From Gallionella sp. UBA4737 (GTDB taxonomy: Bacteria > Pseudomonadota > Gammaproteobacteria > Burkholderiales > Gallionellaceae), in contig DHIV01000058.1 of assembly GCA_002403995.1 (NCBI GenBank), forward strand, positions 1,566-7,520: a DNA stretch of 5,955 nt. The letters are read 5' to 3'. This document shows, piece after piece, positions 1 to 5,798 of this stretch (its first letter is position 1; each line of letters opens with the position of its first letter). Both the position numbers and the translations under genes were made by a program. A model generated the notes under the pieces. That model did not search any database. It was not told the origin of the DNA and saw only the letters and a list, made by a program, of their open reading frames with translations.

Positions 1-17
1 GGGTCGCCTTTTCTTTG

Positions 18-51
18 GTTACTTTATTTTGGCGAAGCAAAACAAAGTGAC
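18..51. repeat. Imperfect inverted repeat 1
   Basis: Arms GTTACTTTATTTT (18-30) and AAAACAAAGTGAC (39-51) pair at 11 of 13 positions, one of the other two being a possible G-U wobble. They flank an 8-nt centre, GGCGAAGC. The AT-rich arms around a GC-rich loop match my memory of a common dispersed proteobacterial repeat. Read on the minus strand, the structure lies downstream of ubiX. It is not followed by a U-tract, so it is not a classical intrinsic terminator. Confidence 0.55.
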
Positions 52-56
52 TAGCT

Positions 57-73
57 GCCGGGCTACCCCCGGC
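57..73. repeat. GC-rich hairpin, inverted repeat 2
   Basis: GCCGGG (57-62) and CCCGGC (68-73) form a perfect 6-bp stem with loop CTACC. It is stable for its size but lacks a flanking T-run on either strand. It lies between the two other palindromes and looks like part of the same composite repeat. Confidence 0.5.
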
Positions 74-95
74 GAAGTTGAAGTTGGTTTTGATT

Positions 96-127
96 GTTGG
101 GTTACGCGATAAAGCTGCTAACCCAAC
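96..127. repeat. Perfect 9-bp inverted repeat 3 downstream of ubiX
   Basis: GTTGGGTTA (96-104) and TAACCCAAC (119-127) form a perfect 9-bp stem with a 14-nt centre. It begins 22 nt past the ubiX stop codon, so it is the first strong structure the operon transcript would meet. It could protect the mRNA 3' end or help termination. It has no U-tract on either strand, so an intrinsic terminator is not supported. The TTGGGTTA core recalls a widely dispersed bacterial intergenic palindrome. Confidence 0.55.
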
Positions 128-149
128 CTACCCGTAACACCCGACAACT

Positions 150-749
150 TCATTCCCCCCACTTCTTCATCAACTCCTGCTTCACCCCAAGATGATCGAG
201 TATCCGCGCCACGACAAAATCCACAATATCCTGCACACTCTGCGGATGATGATAGAACCCCGGATTGGGCGGCATGATGACTGCTCCTGCGTGCGACAGC
301 TTGAGCATGTTCTCCAGGTGGATCGCGGAGAACGGCATCTCGCGCGGCACCAGGATCAGCGTGCGCTTTTCCTTGAGCATCACGTCGGCGGCACGCGCAA
401 TCAAATCATCACTGACGCCGCCTGCGATCTTGCCCAGCGTGCCCATCGTGCAGGGGCAGACCACCATCGCATCGCCCGGATTGGAACCTGAGGCCATCGG
501 CGCATACCAGTCCTGGATGCCGAACACTTTCAGTTCACCGCTGAATTTTCCAAAACGTTCGGCGAACATTTGCTCGGCTTCCTGCGGGCGGTTCGGCAGC
601 GTGAAATCCAGTTCCTGTTTTGCGACGAGCTGCGCGGCTTGCGAATAAATAAGATGCACACGCTGTCCGCTTTGCAGCAGGCATTCCAGCAGGCGCATGC
701 CGTAAGGCATTCCGGATGCGCCGGTGAAGGCTAGGGTGATGGTTTTCAT
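150..749 (-). CDS. ubiX: Flavin prenyltransferase UbiX
   Basis: A cytoplasmic enzyme that joins a dimethylallyl group to FMN, making the prenylated FMN cofactor needed by UbiD-type decarboxylases in ubiquinone synthesis. The 199-aa product has the full family pattern: the N-terminal nucleotide-binding motif GASGMPYG (10-17), the block CPCTMGTLGKIAGG (98-111), SDDLIARAADV (113-123), PREMP (135-139) and PGFY (163-166). These include the serine, arginine, glutamate and tyrosine positions expected around the flavin and prenyl-phosphate site. Length is normal. The ATG lies in an ATGA overlap with the stop codon of the upstream membrane protein gene, implying translational coupling. It is the last gene of the cluster. 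No ubiD is present in the window. Confidence 0.96.
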   Translation of the reverse strand: MKTITLAFTGASGMPYGMRLLECLLQSGQRVHLIYSQAAQLVAKQELDFTLPNRPQEAEQMFAERFGKFSGELKVFGIQDWYAPMASGSNPGDAMVVCPCTMGTLGKIAGGVSDDLIARAADVMLKEKRTLILVPREMPFSAIHLENMLKLSHAGAVIMPPNPGFYHHPQSVQDIVDFVVARILDHLGVKQELMKKWGE

Positions 750-1294
750 GCGATCTTTTCTCTCATGGGTTCGCTTACGGTATCGGCATTATCCATGAAA
801 CGCGCCGCAATCAATCCGTTCACCGTGCCGAACACCAGTGCTGCGGTGGCAAAGACCGGGATCAGGTAGGCGATACCAGCATGCGGGATCAGCCACAGGT
901 ACACCACCAGCATCTGCCCGGTGATGTGCGCGAAAGCGGCATAGATGCTGTGGCTGACCGGGCCGAACCAGCGTGATGGCAAATGTTGAGCGAAGGCCAG
1001 CACGAGCAGGCTGAGCACTGCGCCGGACAGGCTGAGAAAAAATCCCGGTGTCAGAAAATTACCGAACAACAAACTGCCCGCCACCACGCGCAGCAACGAT
1101 ACCCACGCGGCGGTGCGCCAGCCGTAGCGCGCCAGCACGATCAGCGTGACGATGTTGGCCAGCCCAGGCTTGACGCCAGGCAGCGGGGAGGGGATCGCGC
1201 TTTCCAGTATCGTCAGGCCAAGAGCAACCGCCGCCATGCGCGCGATGTGGTGGTCTTCGGCGGTGGTGTTCAATTTAATAACTGAGGCTGTCAT
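746..1294 (-). CDS. Gx transporter family membrane protein (Hpre_diP_synt_I family)
   Basis: A 182-aa hydrophobic protein with about five or six predicted membrane spans (roughly residues 16-34, 46-58, 62-77, 82-104, 114-137 and 142-164). The motif PGVKPGLANI (39-48), just after the first span, is the hallmark of proteins named Gx transporter family or heptaprenyl diphosphate synthase component I. The latter name is probably historical: no prenyl-synthase DDxxD motif is visible and the fold looks like a small-molecule transporter. The substrate is unknown. I chose the ATG at 1294, which overlaps the preceding gene by 20 nt. A TTG six codons upstream (1312) is possible but has no better ribosome-binding site. 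The stop overlaps the ubiX start (ATGA). Pairing with a NusG-II protein is typical of the family. Confidence 0.85.
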   Translation of the reverse strand: MTASVIKLNTTAEDHHIARMAAVALGLTILESAIPSPLPGVKPGLANIVTLIVLARYGWRTAAWVSLLRVVAGSLLFGNFLTPGFFLSLSGAVLSLLVLAFAQHLPSRWFGPVSHSIYAAFAHITGQMLVVYLWLIPHAGIAYLIPVFATAALVFGTVNGLIAARFMDNADTVSEPMREKIA

Positions 1295-1655
1295 ATTTTT
1301 TCTTGCTACCAACTAATTCAATGCTGACTTGATTGGGCAGGCACAGCGCGATCTCCCCGGCCTGTTGCAACCAGCCTTGGCGCACGCAGTATTGTCTTGG
1401 GCTGGGGTCGGAGGCAATGCGCGCCTTGCGGTTCTGTATAGCGATGATGCTGATGCCGAGCGGCCCGCGCACTTCGATCTGCTGGTCGCGCGATAGCGGC
1501 ACTACACTGAATATCTTTCCGCCACTACGGATGATGGCCTTGTCGGCGAGGTCGCCACTCCATAGCCTGAGTGTCAGCAGCACGACGAAGATGCTGCCCA
1601 GCAACAGCGTCAGCCAGTCGCCGGGCTTGATGTGCTGCAACGTGGCCGCGTACAT
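1275..1655 (-). CDS. NusG domain II-containing membrane-anchored protein
   Basis: A 126-aa protein with one N-terminal hydrophobic segment (about residues 13-32) followed by a soluble beta-rich domain. The C-terminal pattern SPRQYCVRQGWLQQAGE (85-101), then CLPNQVSIEL (105-114), matches the NusG domain II family as I remember it. The two cysteines C90 and C105 sit in the family's conserved positions. This is not the transcription factor NusG: the NGN and KOW parts are absent. The soluble domain is probably outside the cytoplasmic membrane (inferred). The molecular role is unknown. The ATG starts 2 nt after the rapZ stop codon (TAA-TC-ATG), and the 3' end runs 20 nt into the Gx transporter gene, so the two are probably co-translated and may act together. 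Confidence 0.82.
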   Translation of the reverse strand: MYAATLQHIKPGDWLTLLLGSIFVVLLTLRLWSGDLADKAIIRSGGKIFSVVPLSRDQQIEVRGPLGISIIAIQNRKARIASDPSPRQYCVRQGWLQQAGEIALCLPNQVSIELVGSKKKYDSLSY

Positions 1656-1657
1656 GA

Positions 1658-2497
1658 TTACTGGCTCAATTCGCGATGGCGCACCAGCACCTGTTGCTGA
1701 TGCTCGAAATAGCGCGCGAGTTTTTCGGCGAGATAGACCGAGCGGTGCTGCCCGCCGGTGCAGCCGAGGGCGACGGTCAGATAGCTGCGATTGTCGGCGA
1801 CGAAACTCGGCAGCCAGCGTTCGACGAAATCGCGGATGTCCTTGAACATGTCCTGTGCGCTGGGCGTGTTGTCGAGAAACTCGATTACGGCGGTATCGCG
1901 CCCGGTGAGCGGTTGCAGCACCGGGTTGTAGTGCGGGTTGGGCAGGCAGCGCACATCGAATACCAGGTCGGAATCCAGCGGGACGCCGTGCTTGTAGCCG
2001 AACGACTGGAACAGCAGCGTCAGCCGCGCGCGATCAAGCTTGATGAATTGCTTGATCCAGGCGCGCAACGCATTGGCGTTGAGTTCAGTGGTGTCGATGT
2101 GGTGGCCGATGTCGCTGATCCCGGCCAGCAGTTCGCGCTCGTGGCTGACGCATTCCGGCAGGGTGCGTACTCCGTCGCTGAGCGGATGCAGGCGGCGTGT
2201 CTCGGAAAAGCGTTTTACCAGCGTGTCGGTCTGTGCATCCATAAACAGCACGTGCACATCCACATTTTGGTCTTTGATCTGCTGCAACAGCGGCGGCAGG
2301 CGCTGCACGCTGTTGGCGCTGCGCACGTCTATGCTGACCGCGATGTTGCTGTAACCGGCGCGCTGCAGAAGCTCCACCAGTGCAGCCAGCAGGTCGGCGG
2401 GCAGATTGTCCACGCAGTAATAACTGCTGTCCTCGAGCACCTTGAGCGCGATGCTCTTGCCGGAACCGGACAGGCCGCTGATCAGGAATAATTGCAA
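1658..2497 (-). CDS. rapZ: RapZ, RNase adaptor / nucleotide-binding protein
   Basis: In E. coli RapZ binds the small RNA GlmZ, guides RNase E to it and so tunes glucosamine-6-phosphate synthase; in other phyla the homologue (YvcJ) is an NTPase. The 279-aa product has the P-loop GLSGSGKS (8-15), the SIDVR strand (55-59), FSETRRLHPL (97-106), SFGYKHG (165-171), DVRCLPNP (181-188) and the C-terminal ligand/RNA-binding motif GCTGGQHRS (245-253). The open frame extends upstream to 2587, but those 30 residues are antisense-like, cysteine/serine-rich, and overlap hprK. The TTG at 2497 has a strong AGGGG ribosome-binding site 6 nt away and gives the family N-terminus. It follows the hprK stop by 13 nt. 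No glmZ-like RNA was recognised here. Confidence 0.95.
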   Translation of the reverse strand: MQLFLISGLSGSGKSIALKVLEDSSYYCVDNLPADLLAALVELLQRAGYSNIAVSIDVRSANSVQRLPPLLQQIKDQNVDVHVLFMDAQTDTLVKRFSETRRLHPLSDGVRTLPECVSHERELLAGISDIGHHIDTTELNANALRAWIKQFIKLDRARLTLLFQSFGYKHGVPLDSDLVFDVRCLPNPHYNPVLQPLTGRDTAVIEFLDNTPSAQDMFKDIRDFVERWLPSFVADNRSYLTVALGCTGGQHRSVYLAEKLARYFEHQQQVLVRHRELSQ

Positions 2498-2503
2498 CTT
2501 CAG

Positions 2504-2508
2504 CCCCT
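2504..2508 (-). promoter_or_regulatory. Ribosome-binding site fixing the rapZ TTG start
   Basis: On the minus strand AGGGG lies 6 nt before the TTG at 2497, between the hprK stop codon (2513-2511) and rapZ. Spacing and strength are ideal. The in-frame CTG at 2503 would be too close to it. This supports the short 279-aa form over the upstream TTG at 2587. Confidence 0.75.
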
Positions 2509-2510
2509 GC

Positions 2511-3449
2511 TTAATCTTCCAGAAGCAACTGGTCGTGGCGCGAGATGAATTCCTGCATGCTATCGATGCCGCGCTGCTGCAGCACAAAGTTGCGTGCCGC
2601 TGCTTCCACCAAAACTGCGAGGTTGCGTCCGGCGACCACCGGGATGTTTACCGTGCTGATGTTCACGCCGAGGATGTCCTGATGCGTGGCATTGAGCGGC
2701 AAACGTTCCATTTGCGACAGGTCGCCTCCGGGCGGGCGATGCAGATGGACGATGAGCTTCAGGCTCTTCTTGCGTCTTACCGCCGTTTCGCCGAACATGG
2801 TGCGGATATTCAACACGCCCAGGCCGCGCACTTCGAGAAAATCGCGCAACAACTCAGGGCAGCGGCCCTCCAGCGTATCCGGGGCGATGCGGTGCAATTC
2901 GACGATGTCATCGGCCACCAATCCGTTGCCGCGCGTGATGAGTTCCAGCCCGAGTTCACTTTTGCCGACCGCGCTTTCGCCGGTGATCATCACGCCGACG
3001 CCGAGCACGTCGAGAAATACGCCGTGGCGGGTGGTCGATTCGGCCAATTCCTTGGCAAGGTAATGGCGGATCAGCCACATCAGATGCACACTGGGTGTGG
3101 GGGAGGCGAACAGCGGGATGTGCGACTGGTTGGCAAAATTGATCAGTTCAGGCGGAATATCGGTCGTGCCGGCCACGATCAGGCAAGTCGTGCCGTTTTG
3201 CTCAATCTTGCGAAACGCTTTGTCGCGTTGTTCTGTGCTTAACTCGCGCAGATAATTCAGCTCGGTCTCACTCAGAACCTGCACCCAGTTGGGGTGGACC
3301 AGATTGAGATGGCCGATTAGCCCTTTGTTGGAGGTGTTTACCTCATCGCTGTCGATGATGCGGTCCGTGCCGTCGGCACCGGCAACACGGCTAAGTTGCA
3401 GCCGTTCCTGTTTGTCGTCAAACAGCTGCCGGACGTTGACTTGGCTCAT
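2511..3449 (-). CDS. hprK: HPr kinase/phosphorylase
   Basis: Cytoplasmic bifunctional enzyme that phosphorylates HPr on a regulatory serine and can reverse the reaction with phosphate. In proteobacteria with few sugar PTS transporters it is thought to act in PTS-Ntr regulation. The 312-aa protein is full length: an N-terminal domain (about 1-130), the catalytic His in RHG (H142), P-loop GESAVGKSE (157-165), the acidic pair in VADD (178-181) and the HprK signature EVRGLGVLNI (206-215). The start codon overlaps the ptsN stop (ATGA), with GGAG 9 nt upstream (3459-3462), so it is coupled to ptsN. No HPr gene lies in the window. Genes with this order are common in betaproteobacteria and absent from E. 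coli. Confidence 0.97.
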   Translation of the reverse strand: MSQVNVRQLFDDKQERLQLSRVAGADGTDRIIDSDEVNTSNKGLIGHLNLVHPNWVQVLSETELNYLRELSTEQRDKAFRKIEQNGTTCLIVAGTTDIPPELINFANQSHIPLFASPTPSVHLMWLIRHYLAKELAESTTRHGVFLDVLGVGVMITGESAVGKSELGLELITRGNGLVADDIVELHRIAPDTLEGRCPELLRDFLEVRGLGVLNIRTMFGETAVRRKKSLKLIVHLHRPPGGDLSQMERLPLNATHQDILGVNISTVNIPVVAGRNLAVLVEAAARNFVLQQRGIDSMQEFISRHDQLLLED

Positions 3450-3907
3450 GTCACGCTGCTCCAGTCATCAAACAATTGATGGATGCCGGCAATGTCTTCG
3501 CAGGCAAGCAGGCGATTACGGAATTGTGTGTCGCTGAAAATTTGCGCCAACTCGCCGAGAATCTGCAAGTGCAAATCATTGGCACGTTCCGGCACCAGCA
3601 ACACGAAAATCAGGTTGACCGGCAGCCCGTCCGGTGCATCGAACGGGATCGGATGGGAAGTCTTTACGAACGCTGCGGTGGCGTCGCGCAGCTTTGCGAT
3701 ACGTCCGTGCGGAATCGCCACGCCTTGTCCCAGGCCGGTTGAGCCGAGTTTCTCACGCGCGAACAGGCTGTCGAATACCTGGCTGCGCGCGATCTGCTGG
3801 TTGTTTTCAAACAACAAGCCGACCCGCTCAAACACGCGTTTCTTGCTGGTGGATTCAGCGTCCAGCAGGATATTTTCGGGTAGCAGGATTTTGCTGATCA
3901 GGTTCAT
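3446..3907 (-). CDS. ptsN: PTS EIIA-Ntr regulatory protein PtsN
   Basis: EIIA domain of the nitrogen-related phosphotransferase system. It accepts phosphate from NPr/HPr and acts by binding other proteins rather than by moving sugar; known partners in other bacteria include potassium transport and sensor proteins. The 153-aa protein has the family N-terminus (ISKILLPENILLD), the TGLGQGVAIPHGRI block (57-70) with phosphoacceptor His67, and the LVPERANDLHLQIL segment. Length is normal. The start ATG has no visible Shine-Dalgarno; the preceding minus-strand bases are a pyrimidine tract, CCTCCCCTCC. The stop overlaps hprK by 4 nt. It lies 83 nt after hpf, behind a hairpin. Confidence 0.96.
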   Translation of the reverse strand: MNLISKILLPENILLDAESTSKKRVFERVGLLFENNQQIARSQVFDSLFAREKLGSTGLGQGVAIPHGRIAKLRDATAAFVKTSHPIPFDAPDGLPVNLIFVLLVPERANDLHLQILGELAQIFSDTQFRNRLLACEDIAGIHQLFDDWSSVT

Positions 3908-3949
3908 TATGTGGAGGGGAGGAAAATGGGCGGCAGCCTTTATATTAAA

Positions 3950-3972
3950 GCTCCCTACCGAAGGAAGGGAGC
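3950..3972 (-). terminator. Stem-loop in the hpf-ptsN gap, possible weak terminator or processing site
   Basis: On the minus strand GCTCCCT and AGGGAGC form a perfect 7-bp stem around a 9-nt loop (TCCTTCGGT) that can add two further G-C pairs. It starts 18 nt after the hpf stop codon. The following bases are TTTAATATAAAG, with only three T residues in a row, so it is a weak intrinsic terminator at best. It would separate abundant rpoN-hpf mRNA from ptsN-hprK-rapZ mRNA by partial termination or by protecting a processed 3' end. The role is inferred. Confidence 0.45.
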
Positions 3973-3990
3973 AGTGCCGCCCGTTGTTGA

Positions 3991-4314
3991 TTATTCTGCT
4001 ATCGCATGTTTGCCGGAATCGTCGTGGCGACGCGCCGAAATCTTTTCCTTGTGTTTCACCACCTGGCGGTCCAGCTTGTCCACCAGCGCGTCGATCGCAG
4101 CGTACAGGTTTTCGTCATCGCATTCCACGAACACATCTTTGCCGCTGATGTGCACGGTCGCCTCGGCCTTTTGTTTCAGTTTTTCAACGGAAAGGATGAT
4201 GTTCACGTCTATCACGTTGTCGAAATGGCGTTTGATCTTGCCGAATTTTCCGGTCGCATAGTCGCGGATGGCGGGGGTGATTTCCAGATGGCGTCCGGTT
4301 AGATGGAGGTTCAT
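3991..4314 (-). CDS. hpf: Short-form ribosome hibernation promoting factor
   Basis: Binds the 30S subunit near the decoding centre and helps form inactive 100S ribosome dimers in stationary phase or starvation. The 107-aa protein is the short HPF form, with the family start (MNLHLTGRHLEITPAIRDY, 1-19), a basic KFGKIKRHF segment (23-31), a FVECDDENLYAAIDAL region (62-77) and a basic C-terminal helix (KLDRQVVKHKEK). It lacks the C-terminal dimerisation domain of long HPF. RaiA/YfiA is the alternative name for close homologues, but position next to rpoN supports hpf. The start has a strong AAGGAG site and lies 13 nt after the rpoN stop codon, so it is probably co-transcribed with rpoN. Confidence 0.93.
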   Translation of the reverse strand: MNLHLTGRHLEITPAIRDYATGKFGKIKRHFDNVIDVNIILSVEKLKQKAEATVHISGKDVFVECDDENLYAAIDALVDKLDRQVVKHKEKISARRHDDSGKHAIAE

Positions 4315-4320
4315 GGTGTG

Positions 4321-4326
4321 CTCCTT
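4321..4326 (-). promoter_or_regulatory. Strong ribosome-binding site of hpf
   Basis: AAGGAG on the minus strand sits 6 nt before the hpf ATG and directly after the rpoN TAA. It is the best Shine-Dalgarno in the window, consistent with hpf being translated at a higher level than its neighbours. Confidence 0.75.
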
Positions 4327-4327
4327 T

Positions 4328-5767
4328 TTAGAGTGATTTACGGAGATTCACCGGGAGTATGCGCAAGGCTTCCCGGTACTTAGCTATGGTACGCCGGGCG
4401 ACAACTATGCCCTGCTGTGCCAAGATTTCAGACATGCGGCTGTCGGTAAGCGGTTTGCGCTGATCCTCAGCGCTGACCAACTGCTTGATCAGCTCGCGTA
4501 TCGCGGTGGAAGAACAGGTGCCGCCGCTTTCCGTGGCCAGACCGCTGCCAAAGAAATGCTTGAATTCGTATATGCCGCGCGGGGTCAGCATGAATTTTTG
4601 TGTGGTGCTGCGCGATACCGTTGATTCGTGCAACTCAAGCTCATCGGCGATTTCGCGCAACACCAGCGGGCGCATCCCGATCTCGCCATGCTCGAAAAAA
4701 TTTCCCTGGCGTTCCACGATGGCTTGCGCGACGCGCAGAATCGTATCAAAACGCTGCTGCAGATTCTTGATCAGCCACTTTGCTTCCTGCAATTGTGTGG
4801 CGAGCTGCGAGGAATTCTTGTCGGAGCGTTGCTGCAGAATGTTGGCGTAAATCTGATTGACGCGCAGCTTGGGCATCGCCTCGACATTGAGCCGGGCGCG
4901 CCATTTATTCCGGTGTTTTTCCACGACCACATCGGGTACCACGTAATCGGCGACACTTTGCCCGAATTCTGCGCCTGGTTTTGGATTCAGGCCGGTGATC
5001 AGGTTTTGCGCAGCGCGTAATTCGTCGTCCGAACAGTGCAGCACTTTTTTGATCCTGCTAAAATCGTGCGCCGCAACCAGATCAAGGTGATGACTTGCCA
5101 GACGAACCGCCAGATCACGTTGCGGGGTGTCCTCCGGCAGGGCTTTGAGTTGCAGGGCCAGACACTCGCCCAGATTGCGCGCACCCAGCCCGGGTTGATC
5201 GAGGTGTTGCAGCTGCACCAGCGCGGTTTCCAGGTCATCCAGCGTGATTTCAAGCTCATCGGGCAACAGTGCTGCCAGTTCATCCAGATCCTGGGCCAGA
5301 TAGCCGTTTTCGTCCAGCGCATCGATCAACAATCCGACCACCTTGCGGTCTTTCTCATCAAGCGAACTGGTGGTCAATTGATTATGCAGATGCGCGCGCA
5401 GGCTGGCTTGTTCGGCAGCTTGTTCCGGGTAGGCTTCATCTTCGTCATCCGTGCTGCGCATAGCTCCGCCGCCGGTATTCCAGTCGGCCGGCTCGTTGCC
5501 GAAATCGTCCGCGCCGCGGTCGTCGCTATGTGCTTGTTCCGGTTCGTCTGCTGTCTCGGTGCTGCGAGTCGCTGAAGATGCGGCATCTTGCGAAAAAGCG
5601 CCAATCGCAGGCTCCTCGGCCACTTCCAGCATGGGGTTTTCTTCCAGCAACCGTGCGACTTCCTGATGCATATCCAGCGTGGAGAGTTGCAGCAAGCGGA
5701 TAGCCTGCTGCAACTGCGGGGTAAGCGTCAGTTGCTGGGAGATTCGAAGTTGGAGAGTTGGTTTCAT
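4328..5767 (-). CDS. rpoN: RNA polymerase sigma-54 factor RpoN
   Basis: Sigma-54 directs RNA polymerase to -24/-12 promoters and needs an AAA+ enhancer-binding activator. The 479-aa product (E. coli 477) shows all regions: the glutamine/leucine-rich activator-interacting region I (1-50), an acidic low-complexity region II (about 51-122, many D/E), the core-binding domain (about 123-300), the helix-turn-helix with LHESTVSRS (379-387), and the diagnostic RpoN box ARRTIAKYRE (457-466). I chose the ATG at 5767 because it gives the family N-terminus MKPTLQLRISQQL. An in-frame GTG at 5818 would add 17 residues and overlap lptB. The ATG has only a poor, closely spaced AGG before it, so reinitiation after lptB is plausible. 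Confidence 0.96.
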   Translation of the reverse strand: MKPTLQLRISQQLTLTPQLQQAIRLLQLSTLDMHQEVARLLEENPMLEVAEEPAIGAFSQDAASSATRSTETADEPEQAHSDDRGADDFGNEPADWNTGGGAMRSTDDEDEAYPEQAAEQASLRAHLHNQLTTSSLDEKDRKVVGLLIDALDENGYLAQDLDELAALLPDELEITLDDLETALVQLQHLDQPGLGARNLGECLALQLKALPEDTPQRDLAVRLASHHLDLVAAHDFSRIKKVLHCSDDELRAAQNLITGLNPKPGAEFGQSVADYVVPDVVVEKHRNKWRARLNVEAMPKLRVNQIYANILQQRSDKNSSQLATQLQEAKWLIKNLQQRFDTILRVAQAIVERQGNFFEHGEIGMRPLVLREIADELELHESTVSRSTTQKFMLTPRGIYEFKHFFGSGLATESGGTCSSTAIRELIKQLVSAEDQRKPLTDSRMSEILAQQGIVVARRTIAKYREALRILPVNLRKSL

Positions 5768-5798
5768 TACCTGGTGTTGTATACGGGAGATCTTCGCA

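Larger units (their letters stand above)
1..149. repeat. Intergenic composite of three palindromes
   Basis: This noncoding stretch lies beyond the ubiX stop codon and contains three separate inverted repeats (listed individually) plus a GAAGTT tandem duplication at 74-85. The left part, beginning GTCGCCTTTTCTTTGGTTAC, and the right part with GTTGGGTTA/TAACCCAAC resemble, from memory, short intergenic palindromic repeats scattered in many copies through beta- and gammaproteobacterial genomes. The segment reaches the window edge, so its full extent is unknown. The arrangement suggests a repeat cluster at an operon end; copy number cannot be judged from this window. Confidence 0.6.

Noticed and set aside
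2..109. Open plus-strand frame reading through the left-end repeat (GRLFFGYFILAKQNK...)
   Set aside because: It falls within dispersed repeat sequence that is often mis-annotated as small proteins; no start codon or ribosome-binding site is visible.
96..127. Intrinsic terminator for the operon
   Set aside because: The stem is strong, but no T-tract follows it on either strand, so it was kept as a repeat rather than called a terminator.
1294..1312. TTG at 1312 as the start of the Gx transporter gene
   Set aside because: It adds only six residues, has no better ribosome-binding site and increases the overlap with the preceding gene; ATG 1294 is preferred.
1676..2491. 271-codon open frame on the plus strand opposite rapZ
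   Set aside because: It is antisense to a fully recognisable rapZ, has no known domain pattern, and is explained by GC-skewed codon usage on the other strand.
2442..3242. 266-codon plus-strand open frame opposite hprK
   Set aside because: A histidine/alanine/arginine-rich shadow of hprK codons; no family resemblance and no supporting start context.
3580..3595. Sigma-54 promoter-like TGGCACGTTCCGGCAC on the plus strand inside ptsN
   Set aside because: The GG-to-GC spacing is one base short of the required geometry, the -12 element is not TTGC, and it points against the genes.
3911..4261. Plus-strand frame opposite hpf with a strong GGAGG site before ATG 3926
   Set aside because: The SD-like bases are the complement of the pyrimidine tract before ptsN. 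The encoded protein is a serine-rich antisense shadow of hpf with no recognisable family. Worth noting only as a coincidence.
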